In this document: positions 49,633 to 58,172 of the stretch, piece by piece
How positions within the stretch are numbered: position 1 is the stretch's first letter
How the letters are laid out: every line of letters begins with the position of its first letter
Assembly: GCF_018129985.1 (NCBI RefSeq)
Contig: NZ_JAFCKT010000004.1
Coordinates: forward strand, 124,001-188,000
Direction of reading: 5' to 3'
Source of the DNA: Bradyrhizobium sp. SZCCT0148
GTDB taxonomy: Bacteria > Pseudomonadota > Alphaproteobacteria > Rhizobiales > Xanthobacteraceae
Length of the DNA stretch: 64,000 nt
Translations under genes and position numbers: made by a program
The notes under the pieces: generated by a model
What the model saw: only the letters and a program-made list of their open reading frames with translations
Told to the model about the DNA's origin: nothing
The model's database searches: none

Positions 49633-50405
49633 GATTTCTCTCCGGACTGCACGGGTGGCAACGCCGCGGCTGGAGCGGTCTCGATCACCGTACCATCGTG
49701 ACGGCGCATGCCGTTGTGAATGACGTGGACCATCGCCTCCGAGGCGGCAGCGGCATCGCCGGCCGCGATCGCATCGACGATCTTCTGGTGCCAGAGCAGC
49801 ACCGTATCGCGGTCCGCCGATTCCACGGGAGCGCTCAGCAGGAACGAGGCGCGAAGCGCGGCTTCGATGACGTGGCCGATCGACCGCATGAACAGATTGC
49901 CGGAGGCGCGTGCCACGGCGATGTGCAGCGCGAGGTCGGCATCCGCAAAACTGACGGAATCGGACGCTTCGAGCCGCATGCGCTCCATGCTGCGCCGAAG
50001 CTCGGTCAGATCCTCCTCCGACCGCTGCGCGGCCGCCAGCATCGCCGCGCGCGGCTCCACCGCGAGACGTATCTCGGCGAGGTCGTTGAGGAAACGCTTG
50101 TCGATGCCGGCATCCAGATGCCACGCCAGCACGTCCGCATCGAACATGTTCCAGGCGCCGCGCTCGCGCACGACGGTGCCGACCCGCGCCTTGGTGGTGA
50201 GCAGCCCTTTGGCGACCAGCGTCTTCACGCTCTCGCGCAGCACCGGCCGCGACACGCCGAACATCGCGATCATCTCTGCGTCACCCGGCAGGCGCGTGCC
50301 CTCCGCATAACGGCCGGCGATGATGTCGATGCCGATCGAGCGGGCCACCTCCGCATGGTTGGAGTGGGCCCGCCGCGTCGGGATGACGACGATGCGCGAG
50401 GTCAT
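49629..50405 (-). CDS. GntR-family (FadR/FCD subgroup) regulator of the sugar operon
   Basis: The 258 residues have an N-terminal winged HTH (EVARSIGIDIIAGRYAEGTRLPGDAEMIAMFGVSRPVLRESVKTL is the DNA-binding region in part) and a C-terminal helical FCD ligand domain with metal-binding His residues, e.g. ADADLALHIAVARASGN and LLWHQKIVDAI. ATG 50405 overlaps the yjfF stop by 4 nt and its own stop overlaps the dehydrogenase GTG. It lies inside the operon it probably represses, releasing when sugar acid or sugar binds. A candidate operator lies before ytfQ. Confidence 0.88.
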   Translation of the reverse strand: MTSRIVVIPTRRAHSNHAEVARSIGIDIIAGRYAEGTRLPGDAEMIAMFGVSRPVLRESVKTLVAKGLLTTKARVGTVVRERGAWNMFDADVLAWHLDAGIDKRFLNDLAEIRLAVEPRAAMLAAAQRSEEDLTELRRSMERMRLEASDSVSFADADLALHIAVARASGNLFMRSIGHVIEAALRASFLLSAPVESADRDTVLLWHQKIVDAIAAGDAAAASEAMVHVIHNGMRRHDGTVIETAPAAALPPVQSGEKS

Positions 50406-51382
50406 GTGGCAGCTCCCGCGCTCTTGGCCACGGGCCGGCGCGCGAGCGCGACCAGCCCTTGCTGCAAGGCAATGAAGACGAACAGCAATACGCCGGTCAC
50501 GATCTTGGTCCACCAGCTCGACAGCGTGCCGTCGAAATTGATGTAGGTCTGGATCAGGCCCTGGATCAACACGCCGAGGAAAGTGCCGACCACCGAGCCC
50601 TGCCCGCCCGTGAGCAGCGTGCCGCCGATCACGACGGCGGCGATGGTGTCGAGCTCGACGCCGACGGCGGAGAGCGAATATCCGGCGCTGGTGTAGAACG
50701 AGAAAACGATGCCGGCAATACCTGCGAGCAGGCTCGACAGCATGTAGATCTTCACCGTCATCGTGCCGACCGCAACGCCCATCAGGCTCGCGGTCGCCCG
50801 GCTGCCGCCGAGCGCGTAGACATTGGCGCCAAATCTCGTGAGATGCAGCAACAAGGCGCCGCCGATGACGATCACAAGCATGATGATCGCGATCGCGGTC
50901 AACCGCCCGCCGCCTGGCAATCGCAAGGCAAAGTCCGACACGGTGGAATAGATCGGCGCGGTGATCGGGATGGATTCGGTGGAGAGCAGGAAGCTCGCAC
51001 CGCGGGCCAGGAACATCCCCGCCAGCGTCACGATGAACGGCGGGAGATCGAAGACATGTATGACCGCACCCATCGCCGCTCCAAAAGCTGCCGAGAGTGC
51101 GAGGACGGCGACGAAAGCGACCAGTGGCGGCATACCCCAGCGCTCGATCGCGAGCGCAACGAAGACGGTCGTGAAGCCGATCACCGAGCCGACCGAGAGA
51201 TCGATACCGCCGGAGATGATGACGAAGGTCATGCCGGCCGCGACGATGCCGAGGAAAGCGTTGTCGGTGAGGAGATTGCCGACGACACGTGTCGAGGCGA
51301 TGTTGGGAAATTGCACCGCGCACGCCGCAAAACCCGCGACGAGCACGATCGCCGTGATGAGGGCGGGCGGCAGGCCTCTCAT
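50402..51382 (-). CDS. yjfF: Galactofuranose-type sugar ABC permease YjfF
   Basis: The 326-residue permease carries ISGGIDLSVGSVIGFTTVFVA, FDLPPFIVTLAGMFLARG and GGTLLTGGQGSVVGTFLGVLIQGLIQTYINFDGTLSSWW. The last stretch is distinctive for YjfF. It heterodimerises with YtfT. Its start ATG 51382 and its stop each share 4-nt overlaps with the neighbouring genes. Confidence 0.9.
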   Translation of the reverse strand: MRGLPPALITAIVLVAGFAACAVQFPNIASTRVVGNLLTDNAFLGIVAAGMTFVIISGGIDLSVGSVIGFTTVFVALAIERWGMPPLVAFVAVLALSAAFGAAMGAVIHVFDLPPFIVTLAGMFLARGASFLLSTESIPITAPIYSTVSDFALRLPGGGRLTAIAIIMLVIVIGGALLLHLTRFGANVYALGGSRATASLMGVAVGTMTVKIYMLSSLLAGIAGIVFSFYTSAGYSLSAVGVELDTIAAVVIGGTLLTGGQGSVVGTFLGVLIQGLIQTYINFDGTLSSWWTKIVTGVLLFVFIALQQGLVALARRPVAKSAGAAT

Positions 51383-52371
51383 GCCTTCGTCCTCCGCAAC
51401 CGCGCGGCGATGCCGGCAAACCCGGTCAGCTTCGGCGATTGCAACAGCAGCACCGTGAGCACCACCACCGCCTTGACCAGCAGGTTGAACTCCGGCGGAT
51501 AGCCCGACAAAAGGATGCCGGTGTTCATGGTCTGGATGATCAGCGCGCCGAGCACGGCAAGCACGAGGCTGAAGCGGCCGCCGAACAGCGACGTGCCGCC
51601 GATCACAACGGCCAGGATCGCATCGAGCTCGAGCCAGAGCCCGGCATTGTTCGCATCCGCCCCCATGATGTCGGCGGCCGCGATCACGCCGGCCAGCGCC
51701 GCGCAGACGCCACACCAGACATAGACCGACAGGATCATCGCACGGGTGCCGACGCCGGCAAGCTCGCTCGCGCGCGCATTGCCGCCGGTCGCCTCGATCA
51801 GCAGCCCGAGCGCGGAACCGCGCACGACCGCGCCGGTCAGGATGAGCATGCCGAGCGCAATCGCGACCGGCACGGGCACGCCGAGAATGGCACCGTTGCC
51901 GAGCCAGACCAGACCGGGCGACGAGAAGGTCACGATGCGCCCCTCGGTGATCAGCTGGGCGATGCCGCGTCCCGCCACCATGAGGATCAGCGTCGCCACG
52001 ATCGGCTGCATGCCGAGCACCGCGACCAGGAATCCATTCCACAGGCCGCAAATCAGGCCTGCGCCGAGCGCTGCCGCCAGAACCACGGCCAGACTGTGAG
52101 TGTCGGCGAGGCTCGCCGCGATCGCGCCCGCGATTGCCATCACCGCACCGACCGACAGATCGATGCCGCGCGTCGCGATCACCAGCACCATGCCGAGCGA
52201 CAGCAGAGCCACCGGCGTGCCGCGATTGAGCACGTCGATCAGGCTGCCGAACAGACGGCCGTCCTGGAGGCGCAGGTCGAAGAATTGCGGCGACACCACG
52301 CGGTCGACCGCAAGGATGACGATCAACGCCAGGATCTGGGCAAGGCCGCGGCGCGGCAACAGCGCTGTCAT
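51379..52371 (-). CDS. ytfT: Galactofuranose-type sugar ABC permease YtfT
   Basis: The 330-residue permease has TRGIDLSVGAVMAIAGAIAA, MQPIVATLILMVAGRGIAQLITEGRIVTF and GGTSLFGGRFSLVLAVLGALIIQTMNTGIL, matching YtfT. It pairs with YjfF. ATG 52371 overlaps the ytfR stop by 4 nt. Confidence 0.9.
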   Translation of the reverse strand: MTALLPRRGLAQILALIVILAVDRVVSPQFFDLRLQDGRLFGSLIDVLNRGTPVALLSLGMVLVIATRGIDLSVGAVMAIAGAIAASLADTHSLAVVLAAALGAGLICGLWNGFLVAVLGMQPIVATLILMVAGRGIAQLITEGRIVTFSSPGLVWLGNGAILGVPVPVAIALGMLILTGAVVRGSALGLLIEATGGNARASELAGVGTRAMILSVYVWCGVCAALAGVIAAADIMGADANNAGLWLELDAILAVVIGGTSLFGGRFSLVLAVLGALIIQTMNTGILLSGYPPEFNLLVKAVVVLTVLLLQSPKLTGFAGIAARLRRTKA

Positions 52372-53912
52372 GTGTGGGCCTCAAGCGCAACAGCGACACT
52401 GTCGGCGGCAATGGCCGCCAAGATGTTGCCGACGTCGACCGCCTCGCCCGCGAGCTCCTCGACATGGGCGCGGTCGCGCAACACCACCACGCGGTCGGAA
52501 TAGGTCACGATCTCATCGAGCTCGGAGGAGATCACGAGCAACGAGAGGCCGTCGTCGCAGAGCTCGCGGATCAGGCGGATGATCTCGGCGTGCGCACCGA
52601 CGTCGATGCCGCGGGTCGGCTCGTCCAGCACCAGGAGCCGCGGCGAGGTCGCAAGCCAGCGTGCCAGCAGAACCTTCTGCTGGTTGCCGCCCGACAGCAG
52701 GCCGACGGGGCGCTCGGCATCGGGCGGACGGATGTCGAGCATCTTGACGTAGCGGCGCGCGATCTCGTCCTGCTCGCGGCGCGACAGCGGGCGGTGCAGG
52801 CCGCGCTTGGCCTGGAGCGCGAGGGCGATGTTCTCGCGCACCGTGAGCTCGGCGACGATGCCCTCGGTCTTGCGCTCCTCCGGGCAATAGCCGAAACCGT
52901 GGCGGACGCCATCGCGTGGCGACTGCAACCGCACCGGCGCACCCTCCACCCTCGCCTTCCCGCCATCGGCGCGCTCGGCGCCGAACACCAGCCGCGCCGT
53001 CTCGGTGCGGCCCGAGCCGAGCAGGCCGGCAAGGCCGACGACCTCGCCACGGCGCAGCTCGAGATTGAACGGGGCGACATAGCCGGCCTTGCCGTAATTC
53101 TCGAAGCTTGCGCAGATTTCGCGCGTCTTATGTTCCCTCGCGGCCGCCCGCTCATTTGTGGTCTCCGCAAGCTCGCGGCCAAGCATCATCCGGATCAGCT
53201 CAAGCCGCGGCAAGGACGCCGTCTCGCGCTCACCGACCAGGCGGCCGTTGCGCAGCACCGTGATGCGATCGGAGATCTCGTAGACCTGGTCGAGGAAATG
53301 GCTGACGAAGACGATGCCGATGCTGCGTTTCGCGAGCTGGCGCATGATGCCGAACAGGATCTCGACCTCGTGTCGGTCCAGGCTCGCGGTCGGCTCGTCC
53401 AGGATCAGCACGCGCGCGGAGAGGTCCACCGCGCGGGCAATCGCCGTGACGTGCTGGATGGCCACCGAATAATTGCCGAGCGGTGCGGCGACGTCGATGT
53501 CGAGGCCGAAATCCGCGAGCAGCGCCTTGGCGCGATGGCGCATCTCGCCTTCGCGCACCACGCCGAAGCGCATCGGCTGGCGGTCGAGAAACAGGTTCTG
53601 CGCCACCGAGAGATTCGGCAGCAGATTGACCTCCTGGTAGACGGTGGCAATGCCCGCAGCCACTGCCGCCTTCGCTGAACGCGGCGCGATCTCTTCACCG
53701 CCGATCCTGACGATGCCGGCATCGCGCGGGAACACGCCGGTGACGACCTTGATCAGCGTGGATTTGCCGGCGCCGTTCTCGCCGAGCAGCGCATGGATCT
53801 CGCCGGCGCGTAGCGTGAAGTCGACCTCCCGCAGCGCGCGGACAGCACCGAAGCTCTTGCTGATCCCGCGCACCTCGAGAAGGGGCAGCGCGGGATCGGG
53901 GCCGTTCTGCAT
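52368..53912 (-). CDS. ytfR: Galactofuranose-type sugar ABC ATP-binding protein YtfR
   Basis: The product has about 514 residues in two ABC modules: first GENGAGKST with LILDEPTASLDRHEV; second the degenerate loop GLLGSGRTETARLVFG with LLSGGNQQKVLLARWL and LVLDEPTRGIDVGAHAEI. ATG at about 53912 has GGGAG roughly 10 nt upstream and gives the usual length; an upstream GTG at 53954 is the alternative. It energises YtfT-YjfF. Confidence 0.88.
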   Translation of the reverse strand: MQNGPDPALPLLEVRGISKSFGAVRALREVDFTLRAGEIHALLGENGAGKSTLIKVVTGVFPRDAGIVRIGGEEIAPRSAKAAVAAGIATVYQEVNLLPNLSVAQNLFLDRQPMRFGVVREGEMRHRAKALLADFGLDIDVAAPLGNYSVAIQHVTAIARAVDLSARVLILDEPTASLDRHEVEILFGIMRQLAKRSIGIVFVSHFLDQVYEISDRITVLRNGRLVGERETASLPRLELIRMMLGRELAETTNERAAAREHKTREICASFENYGKAGYVAPFNLELRRGEVVGLAGLLGSGRTETARLVFGAERADGGKARVEGAPVRLQSPRDGVRHGFGYCPEERKTEGIVAELTVRENIALALQAKRGLHRPLSRREQDEIARRYVKMLDIRPPDAERPVGLLSGGNQQKVLLARWLATSPRLLVLDEPTRGIDVGAHAEIIRLIRELCDDGLSLLVISSELDEIVTYSDRVVVLRDRAHVEELAGEAVDVGNILAAIAADSVAVALEAHT

Positions 53913-53996
53913 GGCAAGTTCACTCCCACGGGTGCCCGCCATTGAAGCGGACACCCAGCCTAGTCGTTCGTGAAGCGGTTTCGAAGGGGGATCGCC

Positions 53997-54962
53997 TCAG
54001 TAACCGAGGCCCTTCTTGCTGTCGTAGATCTTCTGCGGATCATCGGCTGCGGTATAGAGCTTGGACTCGGTCTGGATCCATTTCGGCGGAACCGTGCCCT
54101 TGTCCTTGAAGGCTGCGACGGCATCGAGCGCAGGGCCCGCCATGTTCGGGGTCAGCTCCACCGTGGCGTTGGCTTCGCCGGCTACCATCGCCTTGAAGAT
54201 ATCGGGGACAGCGTCGATCGAGACCGTGAGGATGTCCTTGCCGGGCTTGAGACCGGCTTCCTTCATCGCCTGGATCGCGCCGACCATCATATCGTCGTTG
54301 TGCGCATAGACGGCGCAGAGGTTCTTGCCGCCGCCCTCGGCCTTGATGAAGCTTTCCATCACCTCCTTGCCCTTGGCGCGTGTGAAGTCGCCGGTCTGGC
54401 TGCGCACCACCTTCAGGTTCGCGTGCTTGGCGATCGCGGTGTCGAAGCCTTTCTTGCGGTTGGTGGCGACGCTGGCGCCGACTGTGCCCTGCAGCTCGGC
54501 GATGTTGCAGGGTTTGCTGCCCACCGTTTTGGCGAGCCAGTCGCCAGCGACCTCGCCTTCATGCACGCTGTCGGAGGTGACGGCGGTGAGATAGAGCTCC
54601 TTGCCGGAGGGATCGATATCGCGGTCGAGCAGCACCACCGGGATCTTGGCTTCCTTGGCCTCCTTCAGCACCGAGTCCCAGCCGGTCGAGACTACGGGTG
54701 CGAGGAAGATGGCATCGACGTTTTGCGCGATGAAGGAGCGGATCGCCTTGATCTGGTTCTCCTGCTTCTGCTGCGCGTCGGCGATCTTGAGATTGACCTT
54801 GCGCTTGCTGGCCTCCTGCTTGGAGACCGACGTCTCAGCCGCGCGCCAGCCGGACTCCGATCCGATCTGCGAGAAGCCGATGGTGAGCTCGGCGGCATTT
54901 GCCGGCAGCGCGAGCAGCAAGGCGGCCGTGGCGCTGGCCGCAAAGAGGGCTTTGAGGATCAT
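53997..54962 (-). CDS. ytfQ: Galactofuranose/galactose-type periplasmic binding protein YtfQ
   Basis: The 321 residues, from ATG 54962 with GGGAGA at 8 nt, include a Sec signal peptide (ending ANAAE) and a periplasmic sugar-binding fold: LTIGFSQIGSESGWRAAETSV, APVVSTGWDSVLKEAKEAKIPVVLLDRDID, and VYAHNDDMMVGAIQAMKEAG. The GSESGWR start of the mature domain is typical of YtfQ. It is the first gene of the sugar operon and delivers ligand to YtfRT-YjfF. An upstream in-frame start at 55013 lacks a ribosome site. Confidence 0.9.
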   Translation of the reverse strand: MILKALFAASATAALLLALPANAAELTIGFSQIGSESGWRAAETSVSKQEASKRKVNLKIADAQQKQENQIKAIRSFIAQNVDAIFLAPVVSTGWDSVLKEAKEAKIPVVLLDRDIDPSGKELYLTAVTSDSVHEGEVAGDWLAKTVGSKPCNIAELQGTVGASVATNRKKGFDTAIAKHANLKVVRSQTGDFTRAKGKEVMESFIKAEGGGKNLCAVYAHNDDMMVGAIQAMKEAGLKPGKDILTVSIDAVPDIFKAMVAGEANATVELTPNMAGPALDAVAAFKDKGTVPPKWIQTESKLYTAADDPQKIYDSKKGLGY

Positions 54963-55072
54963 CAGGCGAGTCTCCCAAGATGTTATCCGGGGCGCCGATT
55001 GGTAGCATGACACCCTCAGGCCGGCTTTTAAAGGCGGCGAACGCGACTATTTCACGGAAGAACGGTTCCGAC

Positions 55073-55091
55073 TAGTCATATTATCTGACTA
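55073..55091. promoter_or_regulatory. Candidate operator for the operon's GntR regulator
   Basis: TAGTCA-TATTATC-TGACTA is a perfect 6-bp inverted repeat centred about 120 nt upstream of the ytfQ ATG. GACTA recurs nearby (GACTATT at about 55045 and 55087, GACTAGT at about 55070). FCD-type GntR proteins favour T-GT/AC-A half sites, which this resembles loosely. Confidence 0.5.
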
Positions 55092-55211
55092 TTGGGGGAA
55101 AATGCACTGAGGGAGGCCGCGACGGTTCTACGACACGCTCCGCGGGATTTTGTTCCACCAATGCAACGGGGAGATGAAGGGAGATTGTAGGGGGTCTAGA
55201 CACGGACACCC

Positions 55212-55296
55212 GTCATGGCCGGGCTTGTCCCGGCCATCCACCCTCACCTCGCATGACAAAGAACGTGGATGCCCGGGACAAGCACGGGCATGACGG
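55212..55296. repeat. GC-rich palindromic repeat, copy 2 (upstream of ytfQ)
   Basis: The left arm (55212-55241) holds GGCCGGGCTTGTCCCGGCC; the right arm (about 55263-55296) holds GCCCGGGACAAGCACGGGC. The arms are near-perfect inverted copies, each internally palindromic, and the element matches copy 1 at 45445-45529 in sequence and layout. Confidence 0.85.
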
Positions 55297-55339
55297 CCTG
55301 TGGACGTTCGCGCGGGAGGTCAGCGCCAGACGTGACGTG

Positions 55340-56512
55340 TTAAATCAGCTTACGCTGCGCCAGGTTCTTCATCAGCGCCCCGATGCCGAAGGTCCAGGGC
55401 TCGCACTCGTCGCTGGTCCGCATGCGGTTGACGAGCTTGCCGAGTTGCGGCGCTGCGATCGTGACGATGTCGTCGCGCTTGTGGGTGAACCCCTGCCCTG
55501 GCGCGTCGCGATCCTTGACCGGCGCAAACATCGTGCCGAGGAACAGCACGAAACCATCGGGATATTGATGCACCTTGCCGATGGTCTGCTCGACCAGATC
55601 GGTGGGATCGCGGCTGATCTTGCTGATCGAGGAATGGCCATCGAGAACGAAGCCGTCTGCTCCCGTCACGTTCAGGCTGATGTCGAGCTTGCGCGCGTCG
55701 TCGAGCGTGAAACTGTCGTCGAACAGGCGCAGCAACGGTCCGATTGCGCAGGAGGCGTTGTTGTCCTTGGCTTTCGACAGCAGCAGCGCCGAACGGCCCT
55801 CGAAGTCGCGCAGATTGACGTCGTTGCCGAGCGCGCCGCCGACGATCTTGCCGCGGCTCGACACGAATAGCACGAGCTCCGGCTCCGGGTTGTTCCAGGT
55901 CGATTTCGGGTGCAGGCCGGCATCCATGCCGGTGCCGACCGAGGATAGCGTCGGCGCCTTGGTGAAGACCTCCGCATCGGGGCCGATGCCGACCTCGAGA
56001 TATTGGCTCCAGGCGTTCTGATCGATCAGCACCTGCTTCAGATGCATCGCCTGGTCTGAACCCGGCTTGAGCTTGGACAGATCATCGCCGATCAGCCGCG
56101 TCACTTCCTTGCGGATCGCTTCGGCCGAGGCCGGGTTGCCCTTTGCTCGCTCCTCGATCACCCGCTCCAGCATCGAGATGGCAAAGGTGACGCCGGCGGC
56201 CTTCAGGGTTTGGAGGTCAACCGGCGCAAGCAGCCAAGACTTTTTCGAATCGCGCGTATCGGGGGCCGTGTTGGCGACAATGGCATCGAGATCGCCGATC
56301 CGCTCACCCTTGACCGCAGCCAGGGCCTTGGCCGGATTGTCCTCCTCGCAGAGAGCGCTGACGGTGGGGAATTTCGAGGTGACGTCGAAGACGCCGTCGC
56401 CGCGCACGGCGACTACGGCCGGACCGTTCGCGTGCGGCAGCCAGACGCGGCCGACCAGAGTCCCTTTCGTTCCATCCTCGGGGAGAAGGTCATTTACGGA
56501 CAGTGTCGTCAT
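55340..56512 (-). CDS. FAH-fold hydratase/dehydratase, XylX-like (2-keto-3-deoxy-pentonate dehydratase candidate)
   Basis: The 390 residues form a fumarylacetoacetate-hydrolase-family protein: N-terminal LPEDGTKGTLVGRVWLP, the metal-site region NNPEPELVLFVSSRGKIVG, and C-terminal KDNNASCAIGPLLRLFDD, VHQYPDGFVLFLGTMFAPVKDRD and GFTHKRDDIVTIA. Length and overall pattern are like Caulobacter XylX, the 2-keto-3-deoxy-xylonate dehydratase of the Weimberg route, rather than the shorter GguC type. Placed just upstream of the arabinose/galactose operon, it may handle the keto-deoxy acid. The aldonate dehydratase and semialdehyde dehydrogenase are not in the window. ATG 56512. Confidence 0.7.
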   Translation of the reverse strand: MTTLSVNDLLPEDGTKGTLVGRVWLPHANGPAVVAVRGDGVFDVTSKFPTVSALCEEDNPAKALAAVKGERIGDLDAIVANTAPDTRDSKKSWLLAPVDLQTLKAAGVTFAISMLERVIEERAKGNPASAEAIRKEVTRLIGDDLSKLKPGSDQAMHLKQVLIDQNAWSQYLEVGIGPDAEVFTKAPTLSSVGTGMDAGLHPKSTWNNPEPELVLFVSSRGKIVGGALGNDVNLRDFEGRSALLLSKAKDNNASCAIGPLLRLFDDSFTLDDARKLDISLNVTGADGFVLDGHSSISKISRDPTDLVEQTIGKVHQYPDGFVLFLGTMFAPVKDRDAPGQGFTHKRDDIVTIAAPQLGKLVNRMRTSDECEPWTFGIGALMKNLAQRKLI

Positions 56513-56590
56513 GGCCAGCGTCCTCGCTCATTCTCGGATCGGCTGCGTTCAATTGGCCGCCGCTTCATTGGCGAAGACCAATAAACGTCT

Positions 56591-56610
56591 CGCTCTGGAA
56601 GTCCAGAGCG
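56591..56610 (-). terminator. Probable terminator of the yeiH-like gene
   Basis: CGCTCTGG-AAGT-CCAGAGCG is a perfect 8-bp stem 9 nt past the stop of the leftward membrane-protein gene. On the minus strand it is followed by AGACGTTTATT, a weak T-rich tail. Confidence 0.5.
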
Positions 56611-56619
56611 GCGGTTCTC

Positions 56620-57678
56620 TCACTTGAACCAGTGCACCAAGGCGATGCTGATGCCGAGCAGCAGCATCAGGGACAGCGTCACCGCGGCCGTCACCCGCCC
56701 GCCAACATTGGCGAGCACGCGGACGTCGACGCCGAGTCCGAGGGCCGCCATCGACACCACGGTGAGAAAGCCCGTGATCTTGGTCACCGGACCGACCACC
56801 GTCCCCGGCACGATTTCGAGGGACCGCAAAGTCGCCAGCGCCAGAAAGCCGAGGATGAACCAAGGGACGAGGCGGAAGAAGCCGACGCTGGTCTTCTTGG
56901 CATCGCTCTTCCAGCGTGAGGCGGCGAGCGACAGGCCGACGACGACCGGCCCGAGCATCAGCACACGCATCAGCTTCACGAGCGTGCCGATCTGCGTCGC
57001 GACGAGCCCGGCGGGGACCGTCGCGGCCAGTACCTGCGGCACCGCATAGACCGTGAGACCGGCGAGAATGCCGTATTGCGTGGCAGACAATTGCAGCAGC
57101 GGAATCAACAGCGGCAGGCCGAGCACCATCATCACGCCGAGGATTGCGGTGAAGGAGATCGAGGATGCGATCTCGTCATTGGTGGCACCGATGATCGGGG
57201 CCACCGCGGCGATCGCCGAATTGCCGCAGATCGAGTTGCCGCAGGCGATCAGGATCGACAGCCGCGTCGACAGGCCCAGCATCCGGCCGAGTCCGAAGGA
57301 GACGCACAGCGCAATCACCACGACGGCTGCGATCGACGCCAGCAGCGCCACGCCGGAAGCCGCGATGGCGGCGAAGCTGATCGAGGCCCCCAGCAGCATG
57401 ACCGCGACTTCGAGAAGCTGCTTTGCGCTGAAGGCAATACCGGCCTGCCAACGCGGCGCGGGTTTCCAGAAGCTGCGCAGGGCCATCCCGAGCAGGATCG
57501 CCATCACCAGCGCCTCGACATAGGGATGCTCAAAGACGCCAAGCTCCGCCCTTTCGAGCAGGGCCGAGACACCAGCGACGACGATACAGAGGAGGATGCC
57601 TGGAAACAGCCCGAGAATACGGCTCGCGGCGGTGGCCGGCTTGGCATCGGCCGGGCTGGATGCTTGATTCTGCGACAC
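56620..57678 (-). CDS. YeiH-family putative membrane exporter
   Basis: The 352-residue protein has about 10 membrane helices and the YeiH/UPF0324 hallmark CGNSICGNSAIAAVAPIIGA. It starts at GTG 57678, with GGGAGAG 5 nt upstream. Some relatives are linked to sulfate or sulfonate efflux, but the substrate is not settled. It stands alone between the FAH-fold gene and a small membrane-protein gene. Confidence 0.82.
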   Translation of the reverse strand: MSQNQASSPADAKPATAASRILGLFPGILLCIVVAGVSALLERAELGVFEHPYVEALVMAILLGMALRSFWKPAPRWQAGIAFSAKQLLEVAVMLLGASISFAAIAASGVALLASIAAVVVIALCVSFGLGRMLGLSTRLSILIACGNSICGNSAIAAVAPIIGATNDEIASSISFTAILGVMMVLGLPLLIPLLQLSATQYGILAGLTVYAVPQVLAATVPAGLVATQIGTLVKLMRVLMLGPVVVGLSLAASRWKSDAKKTSVGFFRLVPWFILGFLALATLRSLEIVPGTVVGPVTKITGFLTVVSMAALGLGVDVRVLANVGGRVTAAVTLSLMLLLGISIALVHWFK

Positions 57679-57789
57679 AAATCTCTCCCAAGGGAGAAAG
57701 ATTTATACGCAGCGCCGGCTCGATGGGGAATAAGCTTTCGACATATCAGGGCCGAGAGAAGTTCTGTCCTCAACCCGGAAAAATCGGCC

Positions 57790-58008
57790 TCAGAAGATCA
57801 GGCTCTTGGCCAGCGAGGCGACCCGGCTGAACCCGTCATAGACGCCTGGTTCGAAGAATGCTGCACGCGCCAGCACGATTCCGGCCACCAGCGACCAGAA
57901 CAGCCCGGTGCCGACCCGCAGCAGGAGCTTCGACGCGCGCGATTTCGGCTGGGCGTCCGTTGCGGACACCAATTGCTCGCCGAAGGGCTCAAATCCAGTG
58001 CGTTCCAT
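57790..58008 (-). CDS. Small single-span membrane protein, unknown
   Basis: From ATG 58008 a 72-residue product has a polar N-terminus, a hydrophobic segment (LFWSLVAGIVLARAAFF, about 42-58) and a short tail. The ribosome site is weak (GGA). The frame stays open to 58176, but that extension would run into livF. No family is recognised. Confidence 0.5.
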   Translation of the reverse strand: MERTGFEPFGEQLVSATDAQPKSRASKLLLRVGTGLFWSLVAGIVLARAAFFEPGVYDGFSRVASLAKSLIF

Positions 58009-58172
58009 GACCGTCAATCCATCAATTCCTGATGGGAATGTCGTCGTTTCCCGCTCAAACGGCAATGGAAGCGATTGGCGTTTTTGCTCCTGCGCAGGGA
58101 AACTCCTTCCGCCGGAAAGACCCCAGACAACAGTTTTCTTCTTCTCGACTATTCGGGCACGGCCCGTCAGGC

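Larger units (their letters stand above)
54963..55339. other. Promoter region of the sugar operon with a palindromic repeat
   Basis: This gap of 377 nt separates the FAH-fold gene from ytfQ, both read leftward. It holds the ytfQ promoter, a candidate GntR operator (55073-55091) and repeat copy 2 (55212-55296), which may end the upstream transcript. No ORF is supported here. Confidence 0.6.
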
